Of a DNA stretch of 64,000 nucleotides, positions 1 through 9,107 are shown one piece after another. The stretch comes from Corythucha ciliata (Eukaryota > Arthropoda > Insecta > Hemiptera > Tingidae). The DNA lies in assembly GCA_038030265.1 (NCBI GenBank), contig CM075941.1, positions 17,112,001 to 17,176,000 on the forward strand. Direction: 5' to 3'. Below the pieces are notes generated by a model. That model had not been told where the DNA came from. It ran no database searches and saw only the letters and a program-made list of their open reading frames with translations. Numbering within the stretch: the first letter of the stretch is position 1; each line of letters begins with the position of its first letter. Position numbers and translations under genes: made by a program.

Positions 1-300
1 CAAAAGTCGTTTTCCGATTTGACTAAACCCGCAAAAACCAATTTTAGAAAGAAATAGAGTCACGAAATTTGGATTTTGAAAGTGAGAAAATGGGTGAAAT
101 GTGGATTATGGTTACGGAAGAGAAAAAATACGTGGTAAGATTTGGGTTTGAAGGAGCCAAATTCATGAGATTTGATTTCGAACGGGCCGAATTAGTTGCA
201 AGATATGAAACAGCTTTTTCATTAAGAGTTAATCGAAGAAATTTGGCGTTGAAAATGTCAATGTTTTTTTGACCACAAAATAAGTAATTTTGGTCCCGAA
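1..300 (+). repeat. Degenerate minisatellite array, family A (edge of block)
   Basis: The window opens inside an array of about 30-bp degenerate units built around 'acgaaatttggattttgaaa' with variants of 'gagccaaattcatgag'. The same word family recurs further downstream in both orientations. A 67-codon open frame here is a by-product of the repeat and has no recognisable protein features. Confidence 0.6.
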
Positions 301-1458
301 TTCCTCAAATTGTGGAATTACAATACTCCCGGTTCAGTTCTATCCTTTCTGTTTGGTTATGGAAGTTACGCAGAAACCAGCGCAGCACCACAAGTGATGT
401 GGGTCGCAGCCTACCTTTTTACTTTTCTTCAAATTCAATTTCTTACCAATGAGCCCGGGCAATTGTTTCGCCCCTCCTCCTCTTTTCTCACTGTTGTCAT
501 CAATTTTTAGTAATAACTTCCCCATCCCCCGCCCACCAGGAATGAAATCTAAAAAAAAGAAGAAGGGAAATGGGGAGCTTGAAGGTGTTGAAAAGAAATG
601 AGTCACTGATAAACGTGTTACAATGACAGAGGGCGACCCACCAATCTTCCACCCAGCCACTACACCGCCTGCTGGGGTTTGAGTTTGGTGGGCCAGGGGT
701 GGGGGTAAAACATGGAATCGTCGTTCGAAAAAGTTGAAAGTTAATTGGAAAGAAAGATATGAAGAGCCCTCTCCAGAAAAAAGAATGTATATATTTTTTT
801 CTTTACGTCGGCGACGGTGGTGGGGCAAAGAGAGAAGAATTGAGTCGTGCGATGGGTATAAAAAGGGGCCGGTGAAAAATAAGGAAAAACCCCTTCCCCT
901 TCACCACCTCATCACCATCACATTCTCCCCCATTACAACACCACTACCAAGTAACTCTTTTCTGTCGACCTGGTGGCCCTGATGAATGGGCAAAGGAGAG
1001 GAGAAAACCCCGCTCCTCCAGAAACCTGGTTAAGAGAATCTGAGTCAGCGAAAAGATGTCAACGGTGAGAATAGGAGAGGGGAGGCCGAAGGTTAGAGAA
1101 TGGGTGAATATAGTGGGCGGGGGCGTCAAATTCTCTGGTATGAGCCGATCGAAGACAGAAAAAAATTGACCCATTTTTTTATTATTGCAATTGACGGTAA
1201 CAAAATAAAAAATTGGTATTAACTAAGTTCTTTGAACAATAAAAACGTGTAAAAAAGATGGATATAATTAGAAATTACCGGCATGGGTCGGCAGTTTTCC
1301 CTGTTCAAGTGCCTATTCACTTCCAACCCAATCTTTCAAGCCTACTTGAGAAGGCTTCGAAAGGGAAGAAGAAAGACACTATGAAGAGTTTTCAAATGGG
1401 TGATGGTGGGGAGGGGGTCGGGGAAATCGAATCTCATTCTTTTCCCCCCCGAGGTTAG
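301..1458. other. 5' flank / untranslated region with no supported gene
   Basis: Apart from the TATA-like motif, this stretch holds short overlapping open frames on both strands and pyrimidine-rich runs with CACCATCAC-like words, but no protein I recognise. A strong polypyrimidine tract at 1434-1450 followed by AG (1457-1458) looks like a 3' splice site. The upstream ORF exon may therefore begin near 1459, with a non-coding first exon further upstream. Confidence 0.4.
857..864 (+). promoter_or_regulatory. Candidate TATA box upstream of the sif 5' region
   Basis: A canonical TATAAAAA follows GGG and precedes GGGGCC. It lies about 615 bp upstream of the upstream ORF start (1472) and 1.17 kb upstream of the sif start codon. 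Transcription would be expected near 885-895. No clear initiator is seen there, so this is a position-plus-motif call only. Confidence 0.35.
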
Positions 1459-1471
1459 TCGTCCGCGAAAC

Positions 1472-1998
1472 ATGTTCACGAACTGTGCAACGTGTGTAGC
1501 CGTTATTCGAGTGTTTCCCCCTAGTCCGGCGACACCGATTGAAGAGAGTCCGAATGATTCGTTGAGATGTGCCGTGTGTAACAGTGACAAAGGGTCAAAA
1601 CTGACGTTGGTCAGTGTCGGGACGGAATTCGACCCGCGGGATGTGGCAACGAATGATGGTGGTGGTGACGGTGACACTGAGGGGGAGGAGGAAGAGGTCA
1701 AATTGCGTGAAAATGTGGTTGATTCTGAGGGGGGTGAGCGATTGGACGCTGCCGTTCAAACGTCCGAGTCTCCTTCTGAAGAGAGTTTAAACTCGAGTAA
1801 CGAGTGCAGCTTTGAAATGACTCGTAAAAGAAGTTTGAGCGAGAAATGGTCTGATTTATGGAAACGAGCTATTCGATCTGCCCGAATTTTTTACATTCGC
1901 CTGATGTATCAGGTCTAGAAGAGCAGCTGCACCTGTATTTTTATTCGTTCAAACTAATCATTTTTGACGATTTTCAGGTTGATGGAGACCACGTGTGA
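1472..1998 (+). CDS. Upstream ORF with paired CxxC motifs, spliced, ending 27 nt before the sif ATG
   Basis: I do not recognise this protein. It starts at 1472 in a good context (AAAC-ATG) and reads 147 codons to CAG at 1910-1912. A GT donor at 1913 (GTCTAG, weak) and a strong acceptor at 1976-1977, with a CTAAT branch-point-like word before it, define a 65-nt intron that matches the sif introns in size. The spliced frame adds six residues and ends at TGA 1996-1998, giving 153 aa. Unspliced, it ends at TAG 1916-1918. Visible features are C5xxC8 and C33xxC36 separated by a Pro/Ser/Glu segment, an acidic Gly/Asp/Glu stretch in the middle, and a basic-aromatic C-terminus. The compositional structure looks coding. 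It may be a long uORF, a separate small protein on the sif transcript, or an alternative sif N-terminus. Confidence 0.5.
1913..1977 (+). other. Candidate 65-nt intron in the upstream ORF
   Basis: GT at 1913-1914 and AG at 1976-1977 flank a T-rich 3' end with a branch-point-like ACTAATC at about 1953. The length agrees with the sif introns (58-82 nt typical). The donor GTCTAG is poor, which is the main weakness. Splicing converts an in-frame TAG into six further codons and TGA. Confidence 0.45.
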
Positions 1999-2025
1999 CA
2001 GGAGGAGAACTGCGGGGCACTAACA

Positions 2026-2132
2026 ATGGGCAACAAATTGAGCTGCTCGTGCGCCCCGTTGATCCGTAAGGCCTACCGCTACGAGGACAGCCCGTGGCAG
2101 GCGTCGAGACGGCGAGACGGTCATCTTTTAAG
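2026..2132 (+). CDS. sif: sif exon 1: start codon and acylation signal
   Basis: It encodes M-G-N-K-L-S with Cys7 and Cys9, a myristoylation-type signal with nearby palmitoylatable cysteines, then a conserved Arg-rich RKAYRYEDSPW segment. ATG 2026 is chosen because MGNKLSCSC is the family N-terminus and its context (AACA-ATG-G) is good. It ends in phase 2 at donor GTTATA (2133). Confidence 0.92.
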
Positions 2133-5100
2133 GTTATAGCTCGCCTATCGTGAAGTTTTTTCTTCCAATCAATAACGATCCCCCTTTTTTTTCCTTTTTT
2201 TTTTGTAGACTATGGGCTGAAGTGTTCCACGTCAGCTCAAGTGGTGGCGGTACTGTCAAGTGGCAACAGGTGTCCGAGGATCTGGTTCCTGTGAATATCA
2301 CTTGTATTCAGGACTCGCCCGAATGTGTTTTTCACATTACCGCTTACAACTCACAAGTCGACAAAGTTTTGGACGTTCGGCTCGTCCAGCCTGGTTCGTA
2401 TTTTTTAACGTTGTTGGGTGACTTGTAGTGACATCTTGCCCTTTTCAACAGGGACACGCATTGGTCAGGCTTCTGAATGTTTCGTTTACTGGAAGGATCC
2501 TATGACCAACGACACTTGGGGCCTTAATTTTACTTCGCCTATCGATGCTAAACAGTTTAGGGAGTGTTGCGTGAGTGTTTAAAAATGTTTTCGACCGGTT
2601 AAACGGTTTTTATATGACGTTTCTTACCTAGCAGTCACCGTCGTTTAAGTTCTCCCGCAAGGCCTCATCCTCGTACTCACTCAAATTGGAACCACCGAAT
2701 AAACAGAACAAGGTTAAAACGAAACGAAAACCACTGTCAACGCCGGCTAGTCCGTCGAGATCGCGTGAACCACAGTGCACGTGTATGACGGCCGATCAGT
2801 ACGCTCGACTACGGGCCCAAGATCCACGCTACAGGGGAGGTACGTACCACGGTCTGTGGGGGGATCTGAACATTGAAACCGGTGGGATGCCGCCTGCCCT
2901 GTCGACGCCAGCGACTCCTTCTAGGGGTGGCCAGCCGCAGTGTACCTGTTACTCGGCCTACCAGTACGCCAGGCTCGTCAGGGGAGGTAGGTACCCGGGA
3001 AAACATAAGAAAAAAAAAAAGATTGTAGAGGGAGACAGGTAGCAGGATCCACCCCCCCACCCATTGTGTGTGGATGCCCCCCCCCCCACCACGACCTAAA
3101 GCCCTTTTAACGATCAATTTGTCCTTATCGTAAACTTAAAAAAGAACAACGCGTGGTTTCAGGCTCGTCAACTCTACCTCGAGCCACAAGTCGAGCCACC
3201 GGCATTGACGCCAGTGACGGCCGCGCATCATCACTCGGCGATAAAGTGGCGGCAGCCACGTCATCGACCTCGCTCTACGACAATGTCAATCAACCGGTGA
3301 CGGCAGCGACGGTGAACAGTGGCAACCAGTCGGTGGTGGGAGGTGGCCAACAAGCGAGCACAGGCACTTCATCGGCACCCACGGCCGGTGGAACGGGCGG
3401 CAACACAGGCTCTGGTGGTGGTGCGGGCGCAAAGGGTCGACAGACTCGAGATCGTGAAACGAGTACAACGGGTGGAAAAATCAGCAACGGTGGTAATGCG
3501 TCTTGCTTCGCTTCCTGCCAACTAGCGGACTGATGTCCTGATGTTTGCAATTTTTGTCCTACACAGATATTTACGTTCACGACAATTCCGTTCAGGGAGA
3601 GGAACACCAGAAATCGGAGGGGACACAAGCGGGCGTCTCGGCCGGTAAAACGAGCACCGGCACGTGTACTCCTAGGCTCATCAAAGACTCACAAACTCAA
3701 AGTGGAAATGCTGATATCGGCAGGGAACAAGTCAATAACAATAACATCAACAATATCAACAGCATTAACAATAATCCACGGTCGAACACAAGTAATTTTC
3801 AAGGATTTTGATCACTTGAACGTTGATTATCTTTGTTGTTTTGTTTTTTCGAAGGGAATCGGGAGATGTCACTTGATTCCAACACTCTGAAACGTATGCT
3901 CAAACCAATGTCGTCTTTAGAAAGTCCAGTAACGAGTCCGGAAATGACTCGTCGTCGCTACAATTACTATAATCACTACCAGCAACAGAATAACAATTCA
4001 AGTCGTCAAAGTCTGGGAGCTCAATCTGGGCATCCACGTCGTTCAGGTAGAGACAAAAACTCGATCTCGCCATTCCTATTTTTTATAGTTCCAACACAAA
4101 GAGACCCTATGTGCCCCCGCTCCCAAATCCACCACTTTTCCGTAGGTTCGAGATCGATGCATGAAATCAGCAGTCGAAGCGTTGCCTCCGGCGGTGGTGG
4201 ACGCAGTGGCAGCGTCGGCGGGGGTCCGCTCTATTTGGAAATGGTCGGTGGAGGGGGGCGTTCAATTCGCGGTGACAGTTTTGAAACTGGCGGCGGTGGT
4301 GGTGAAGGCTCGTCCCCGCCGTCGGACAACGTTCTCTTCGACAATCACTGCTACGCGACCACACCCAGCTCTTCTAACGGCAACTCGGATCTAGACCAGC
4401 CCACCACCGGTGGTAGTGGTTGCGGCGGCGGCGGTGGTGGTGGTGGTGGTGGTATTCGTTTCAGAGGTATCTCTTTGTCACCCTCGAACCTCTTGTCACC
4501 CCCACCCCCCACCCACAGTTTTTATCTCATCTTTTACATTTCACTACATCTTTAACGTTTTTTATCGCCTCACATTTAGGGCCTCCACACACAAATCGCG
4601 GACCCCAATCGGTCGGTCCGCGTTCTGGGTGTTGAGTCCTTGGCACTTCTCAGTCTTCATTGACACCTTTGGAACACTTTTTGTTTGTTTTAATTTCATC
4701 AACTCATTAGCACTCCAAACCAGCTAGTTCTTCCTAAATCCGTGTAATTAAAGGTGACAATGCAGGGCAAGGTGTGGTGATGCGGGGAAACAGACTTTTT
4801 CTCCGAAATTTGCATGGTCTATTAAACTGTGAAACGTTTTCCTTCAATTTTACGCACGTTTCCCCAATTTTTCTATCCAACTCTCTGGCCTCTTGAAACT
4901 TACAGAAAACCGTTATTTGCTTTTTGCTTTCAGGGTATGGTGGTGGTGGTGGTCGTGATGGTCTTCACACCACCGTTTCAACACCAAGCTCACCAACGTC
5001 ACGCCTTCTATTAGAGTACGAGATGCATTTGAGGAACACTCTGGCCAAAGGAATGGACGCCGAGAGCTATTCGTTGCACACATTTGAAGCTCTATTGACT

Positions 5101-6043
5101 CAGAGCATGGAGAATTTGGGTAAAAACGTTGCAGTTGTAGCCTGAGCATGGGTAAATATGTTGCTGGCTTGTTTCTTTTCAGAATTTGCCGAACAGCTTC
5201 CTTCGGTGAACACTAGAAGTCCTTATCCTAGTCGCAGGCGTGAGTGGACACATTTTCGTATTTCTGTAAAAAATTTTGAGCCTAATTAATTGATGTCTAG
5301 GTGCTGATGGGCGCTCAGGGGGTATGAATAAATCGTCAACGCTACCTCTTCCCCATCGGCTCAGCTTGGAGAGACCAGCTTCAAGCGCAGCGGTTACCCG
5401 CGACGGTTACTACAGCGATCGAAACGACGTTTCATCTCGTGATCGAGATCGTGGCTACATGTCTGATCACTCTTCTTCCAAGTAGGAAACTGTCCCCCTC
5501 CCCGCCACCACTTACGCCAATAAAACCGGTCCTTCTCAACCAGTCGTTGCGCTTCCTGTCTGGGCGAATCAGCCCGCGCTCAATGGTTTCGACATTCGGA
5601 CGGCTGGCGATCTGGAAGTTCCACACTGGGCAGTTGTGGGTCCTACGTCGGCCCCGGGATGCCAGTCGGTGGTCCTGCAGGTGTCAATCAGATGACAGGC
5701 GGAGTTGTCGGAGGCAGCTCTCACAATAATAAACGCTCAGCTTGGGAGTCACTGCCGTCGTTGAGACACGAGGGATCTTTGAACGACTCGGGGTACAAAA
5801 GCAATCGAGCCGACTCTTTCGAACAAAGGTATAGCCCCCCCCCTTCTCCCACATTTCACCCATAAGGATTTATAAATTTCCGGATTTTAATGTTTTCCCT
5901 ATCTCTTCAGAGGTGTTTTCGACCGGCAAGACAGTTTCCGATCGGACTACACGAGTGATCGCGAAGGATCAAGATACGGTATCGTTCAACAGGCGTCTAT
6001 TGAAAGCACCGATTCCAGGCTCTGCTACTTGACATCATCTGAG
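2026..6043 (+). CDS. sif: still life (sif)/TIAM-type Rac GEF, N-terminal part, 14 exons, 3' part outside window
   Basis: sif/TIAM proteins activate Rac-type GTPases through a DH-PH module and act at membranes, in flies at synaptic terminals. This window holds only the N-terminal half. The join is 2026-2132, 2209-2393, 2452-2570, 2635-2986, 3163-3492, 3567-3791, 3855-4046, 4146-4466, 4580-4630, 4934-5119, 5183-5239, 5301-5481, 5544-5828, 5911-6043: 2724 nt, 908 codons, with no frame break. The N-terminus MGNKLSCSC is an N-myristoylation/palmitoylation-type signal. Residues 36-137 form the WH1/EVH1-like domain known at this place in sif. Conserved islands follow, such as EMTRRRYN, SRSMHEISSRS, LEYEMHLRNTLAKGMD, RCASCLGESARAQWFRHSDG and RQDSFRSDYTSDRE. 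The last exon ends in phase 0 at TSSE, just before the region that leads to the PH domain in the family. Linkers are Gly-, Ser- and Asn-rich. Identification rests on recognised family sequence; individual splice sites vary in strength. Confidence 0.93.
2209..2393 (+). CDS. sif: sif exon 2: WH1/EVH1-like domain, first part
   Basis: It follows a T-rich tract and AG at 2207-2208. The frame reads LWAEVFHVSSSGGGTVKWQQ and on to VRLVQPG. The W-x-E-V-F start and VKWQQ are the opening strands of the WH1-like fold. It ends in phase 1 at GTTCGT. Confidence 0.92.
2452..2570 (+). CDS. sif: sif exon 3: WH1/EVH1-like domain, second part
   Basis: It encodes TRIGQASECFVYWKDPMTND, then TWGLNFTSPIDAKQFRECC, which closes the WH1-like domain with its C-terminal helix. 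The acceptor is CAACAG and the donor is a perfect GTGAGT at 2571, phase 0. Confidence 0.93.
2635..2986 (+). CDS. sif: sif exon 4: Ser/Lys-rich linker with duplicated CTC-QYARL motif
   Basis: The exon carries two copies of a short module: STPASPSR...PQCTCMTADQYARL and STPATPSR...PQCTCYSAYQYARL. Each ends in RGG coincident with a GTA(C/G)GT donor-like word, at 2840 and 2987. Both donors are in phase 1, so use of the first would remove 147 nt (49 codons) without breaking the frame and would join directly to the SSTLPR start of exon 5. The full-length end at 2986 is given here. Confidence 0.85.
3163..3492 (+). CDS. sif: sif exon 5: Ser/Thr/Gly-rich linker
   Basis: The exon opens with SSTLPRATSRATG after a TTTCAG acceptor and runs through Ser/Ala/Gly-rich low-complexity sequence. 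The donor at 3493 (GTAATG) keeps phase 1 for exon 6. An in-frame stop 39 nt further on shows that the exon must end before then. Confidence 0.8.
3567..3791 (+). CDS. sif: sif exon 6: linker with Asn/Ile-rich tract
   Basis: After a CTACACAG acceptor, the frame reads DIYVHDNSVQGEEHQKSEG and then TCTPRLIKDSQTQSG. A tract of about 15 residues of Asn with Ile and Ser (3734-3775), encoded by AAC/AAT/ATC codons, is probably slippage-prone low complexity. The exon ends in phase 1 at GTAATT (3792). Confidence 0.82.
3855..4046 (+). CDS. sif: sif exon 7: conserved NREMSLDSNTLKRMLKPM island
   Basis: It contains the conserved islands MSLDSNTLKRMLKPMSS and SPVTSPEMTRRRYN, followed by Tyr/Asn/Gln-rich sequence. 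The acceptor CGAAG at 3853-3854 is not strong but gives the correct phase (A|GG). The donor is GTAGAG at 4047, phase 1. Confidence 0.88.
4146..4466 (+). CDS. sif: sif exon 8: Gly-rich linker with conserved SRSMHEISSRS and NHCYATTPSSSNGNSD islands
   Basis: It opens with SRSMHEISSRSVASGGGG. LEMVG, DNHCYATTPSSSNGNSDLDQ and a Gly run encoded by a GGC/GGT microsatellite (4425-4452) follow. It ends in phase 1 at GTATCT. The Gly run is a likely site of length polymorphism. Confidence 0.9.
4580..4630 (+). CDS. sif: sif exon 9: 51-nt micro-exon
   Basis: It encodes GPPHTNRGPQSVGPRSG after acceptor ATTTAG. The frame meets a stop at 4633-4635. The only phase-1 donor before it is T|GTTGAG at 4631, which is weak, so the 3' boundary is the least certain of the model. 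A phase-2 GT one base upstream would not fit exon 10. Confidence 0.65.
4934..5119 (+). CDS. sif: sif exon 10: conserved LEYEMHLRNTLAKGMDAESY segment
   Basis: A short Gly run encoded by GGT repeats leads into STPSSPTSRLLLEYEMHLRN and TLAKGMDAESYSLHTFEALL, one of the most recognisable arthropod sif segments and probably helical. Acceptor TTTCAG; donor GTAAAA at 5120, phase 1. Confidence 0.93.
5183..5239 (+). CDS. sif: sif exon 11: 57-nt micro-exon
   Basis: It encodes EFAEQLPSVNTRSPYPSRR between a TTTTCAG acceptor and a perfect GTGAGT donor at 5240. It is in phase 1 at both sides, so it could be skipped in frame. Confidence 0.9.
5301..5481 (+). CDS. sif: sif exon 12: Ser/Arg/Asp-rich linker
   Basis: It reads ADGRSGGMNKSSTLPLPHRL to a basic-acidic SDRNDVSSRDRDRGYMSDHS tail. 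Donor AA|GTAGGA at 5482 gives phase 2, completed by T of exon 13 to form Asn. Reading through would stop immediately at the TAG inside the donor. Confidence 0.9.
5544..5828 (+). CDS. sif: sif exon 13: RCASCLGESARAQWFRHSDGW island
   Basis: It opens with the highly conserved RCASCLGESARAQWFRHSDG (a CxxC pair and Trp residues), then a Gly-rich stretch, and closes with KRSAWESLPSLRHEGSLND and SGYKSNRADSFEQR. The correct frame is set by exon 12 phase 2. Donor AG|GTATAG at 5829. Confidence 0.93.
5911..6043 (+). CDS. sif: sif exon 14: last sif exon in the window
   Basis: It encodes RGVFDRQDSFRSDYTSDREG, then YGIVQQASIESTDSRLCYLT and SSE, with acceptor CTTCAG and donor GTGAGC at 6044 (phase 0). No following exon with the acidic segment that leads to the PH domain was found in this window. 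The next intron is therefore either more than 57 kb or interrupted only by the exon at 27 kb. Confidence 0.93.
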
Positions 6044-6359
6044 GTGAGCCCAAATTTTAATTTTTGTGCTTTTTAAGTCGGAGAAAAGCCGTGGGAATGA
6101 AGGGGGTGGATTAGAAAGTATCCTCGATTTTCCTAATTATATCCTAAGCGGTCATTTTTCCGGATGAAGTTGATTATTTCCGGCTCAAAATTGGCTAGTA
6201 AGCTCAATAAACGAATGGCGACCGGTTTTTCATTTGATTTGGCGCACTTTCGAAAGCTACAGATACAGTAATGATCAGTGACTGAGGCAAAATTGAAGTG
6301 AAATTTGTCAGATTCCCCTCTCCACAACCACCATAGCAACGAAAACTGCAAAATCGCTC

Positions 6360-7120
6360 TTATTTGAGTGATCTAGGCACGTGACATTGGATTCTAATGA
6401 GCGGACGCCACAAATTTCTGTTAGTTCGGTGAGTCAGAACCATGAAATTGGTTTTGAATGAGGCAGCTTCGTGAAATTCCTTCTTTAAAAAAAGCCAGAA
6501 ACGTAAAATTGAGCCTTTGTGTTGGTGAAACTGGCGATATTTTTTAATATTTTTTTAAGGGTGAGCTAGTCCCATGAAATTGGTTCTTAATGGGACGACA
6601 ACCGCGTGAAATTTCGTTAATGGAAGAAGCCAGAGCCGTGACGTTGCTCTTCAAGATGAGCAAACACCCAGGAAATTTTAGTTTTTGAAGTGTTAAATCC
6701 GCAAAATTGGCTGTTTTGAAGGGCCAACCCTACACGCACGCGATAAGAGTTGCAGAGGGGGGTTGTCTCCCACGCTCCTACCTCAGTAAGCTAAGTGTTT
6801 GAAATTGCCGTACCCCTGAAATTGACTTTTCACACACAGTCCTGTAAAATTGGCCTTTCGAGTGAGTCAAATTCACAAAATTGGTTCGGTTTAGAAAGGG
6901 CTAAACCCAAAAAATTGATTTTCAATGGTTCAAATCTCCCAAATTTGACTTCAAAGTGCTGGAAACCATCAATTCTAGTTATTGATGTAACCAAGACATG
7001 GAAGAAGGGGATGGTGGCTGGGGAGTCAACTGTATTGTCTACTTCGTTGGCTTTCACTTCTGAGCCAAAAAATTTGGTTCTGTATGAGATTAGAATCCGC
7101 GAAAGGAGTTTGAAAGGGCT
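6360..7120 (+). repeat. Degenerate minisatellite array, family A, forward
   Basis: Irregular units of about 28-34 bp vary around 'cacgaaattggttttgaaag' and 'gagtcaaattcac'. Divergence between units is high. It ends where the inverted-repeat element at 7121 begins. Confidence 0.65.
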
Positions 7121-7314
7121 AAAGGGGTCCACAGACGTACAATAAATATTGCGCAATAAATTTGTACAATATTTCGTTTCCAGATGTTTATAGGGATAAA
7201 AAAACAGGTTGTTCATTGTATTGTGCAACCCATCAATACAACCTACAAACGTTCAATTTTATTGTACAACCCCTATTGTTGCGCAATATTATTGAACGTG
7301 TATGGGCCGCTTAA
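7121..7314 (-). mobile_element. MITE-like element, copy 1
   Basis: A 194-bp element has imperfect terminal inverted repeats: GGGGTCCACAGACGTACAAT at one end and the complement of ATTGAACGTGTATGGGCCGC at the other, each followed inward by ATTGCGCAATA. It ends in TTAA at 7311-7314. A second copy lies at 10220-10411 in the opposite orientation, and the two match over nearly their whole length. No coding capacity. TTAA at one end hints at piggyBac-type targeting, which is inference. Confidence 0.8.
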
Positions 7315-7861
7315 GAGTTAATACCGTGAAAATAATTTTAACGTTCGGAAAATTCCGGTTTTAGATGGATAACAAAGCGTTTCAGGGCATACTGTTGCTC
7401 TTTTCATCGCTGGTATTGCCGATTTGGCTTGTAACTCGACGTTCATTCAATGAAACCATGCCTTCAGTGCTCATGTGCCTTGTGTCACCAGGAGATAGCC
7501 TAGAAATGAGGAAATTCCATGAAGATGCTGTAAATTCGGTGACGAATTTTGAATTTTGGTCTTAAAATTGTAATTTTGCTACGTGGACGAAATTTACTGG
7601 AAGCACGATATTTGCGGAATGTGGGTAGATGGGGCGGGGGTAAATATGAAATGGTCAGATTCATGCTCTCCCGGTTTGACATCATTCGCCACTGCCCAAC
7701 ATCCATCATTCCATCCCGTTCATCTCTGAAGTCCCGAGTCGTCGACGGTAGAATTTTGCAGCGTAGCCTTAAGTTTTCAACCAAAAAACCAGCAATGTTG
7801 GAGTCACTCAAAAACCAAAAGCTCTTTAAAACCCAATTTTCCATATGATTTGGCTTTGATT

Positions 7862-8006
7862 GAAGCCGGCTTCACATGTGATCTGAAAAAAGCTCAGCTT
7901 TGAGCTGTATCCAATGAAATATAATTAATTCAAACGCGGGTTGCTCTTTGATTGGCTACAGCTCAAAGCTTAAGCTGTCACAGCCCGCATGTGAAGGCGG
8001 CTTAAG
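7862..8006. mobile_element. MITE-like inverted-repeat element (GCCGGCTTCACATG tips)
   Basis: The left arm AAGCCGGCTTCACATGTG...AGCTTTGAGCTGTATCCAAT is mirrored by the right arm, whose complement reads AAGCCGCCTTCACATGCG...AGCTTTGAGCTGTAGCCAAT. The arms are about 60 bp around an AT-rich centre, and the whole element is about 145 bp. No coding capacity. Confidence 0.8.
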
Positions 8007-8059
8007 ACCTCTTTCGCTTGCCTTTCTCTGATTGTCTCTTCAAAACGATCCGTACGACG

Positions 8060-8765
8060 ACGTATATTAATCGAATAACCCAATCTCAGGGTTTCGGCTC
8101 AACCAGGAAATCATTTTGCGGGGTTTTAGCACCTTTGAGAAACGGATTTCGTGGGCCGCACTCTTTAAAAACCCTATTTTGGCAGGTTAAGTCGCTGAAA
8201 ACCCATGATTTTGTGGTGGGTTGTTTAATAAACCAATTTTGCGGGTTCAAAGCACCATTTTCATGGAAACAAATTTTGTGGGGTTGAAAAAATCGTTGAA
8301 GAACACAATTTTGCAGGTTTGGTTCATGAATAAACAATTTTAGCGGGACTAGATATTTAAAAAATCATTCTCATGGATTAGAATCCGGATAACACCAATT
8401 TAACAGGTTTGGTTTTTCAAAAAAGCCGATTTCACCGGTACTGGCCATTGAAAAACCATTTTTGTAGTTTCGGCTCTTGCAGAAAATCAATTTTGAATAG
8501 TTTCAAGCATCGAGAAACGATTTTGCGGGCATTGGTCTTTAGAAAATCAATTTCTAAAAAAAAACATTCCAGCAGAATTGGCTCCGAAACCAATTTCATG
8601 GGTTTGGTTATTCAAAAACCCAATTTCGCGGGGTATAGTGTTCTGGAAAATACAATTTTTAGGGTTTGGCCAGTATTATCATTTTTTCGGGGTTTTTACC
8701 CTCAATACATCAATTTCACGGTTTTTGCTCACTCAAACATCATTTTTACTGTTATCATTACGATA
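8060..8765 (-). repeat. Degenerate minisatellite array, family A, inverted
   Basis: Units of about 30 bp, such as 'aaaaaccaattttgcggg' plus 'tttggctcttt', are the complement of the family A units at 6360-7120. Overlapping open frames on both strands are repeat by-products. Confidence 0.65.
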
Positions 8766-9107
8766 CAAGGTCGTAATGAAGGCTATTGGCCCCGCAAAGA
8801 TTACGGGACTGCCCCTGTTGGCGTCTGAAAGAACATTCATAGAGTAGACACACATGATAGTTTTACAGCATTGTTTATACGGTTGTCTTCTGGTGGGTGT
8901 GTGGGAAGCGGCTTGAAGTTACGCAGATATTCGCTCTTAATTTTTTCTCGAATTTTGTCGTGATGTTGCCGGTAATTAACGCAATGAGAATTAGTGAGGG
9001 CATAGTGAGACCTATGAGGAGATGATGACAGGGGCGGATCAAGATCTGAACCCTTAATGGGTGGAGGGGGCAATGCAATGGGTCGAAAGGCCAATTTTGT
9101 TGGTGTA

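Noticed and set aside
340..828. 162-aa open frame on the - strand
   Set aside because: Composition follows polypyrimidine tracts of the 5' flank, and it runs opposite the probable promoter region; no domain.
1733..1740. GTGAGC at 1734 as the donor of the upstream exon
   Set aside because: Although a strong match, joining 1733 to 1978 gives an immediate stop (GGT TGA), so it would truncate the upstream ORF; kept only as an alternative 5'-UTR splice.
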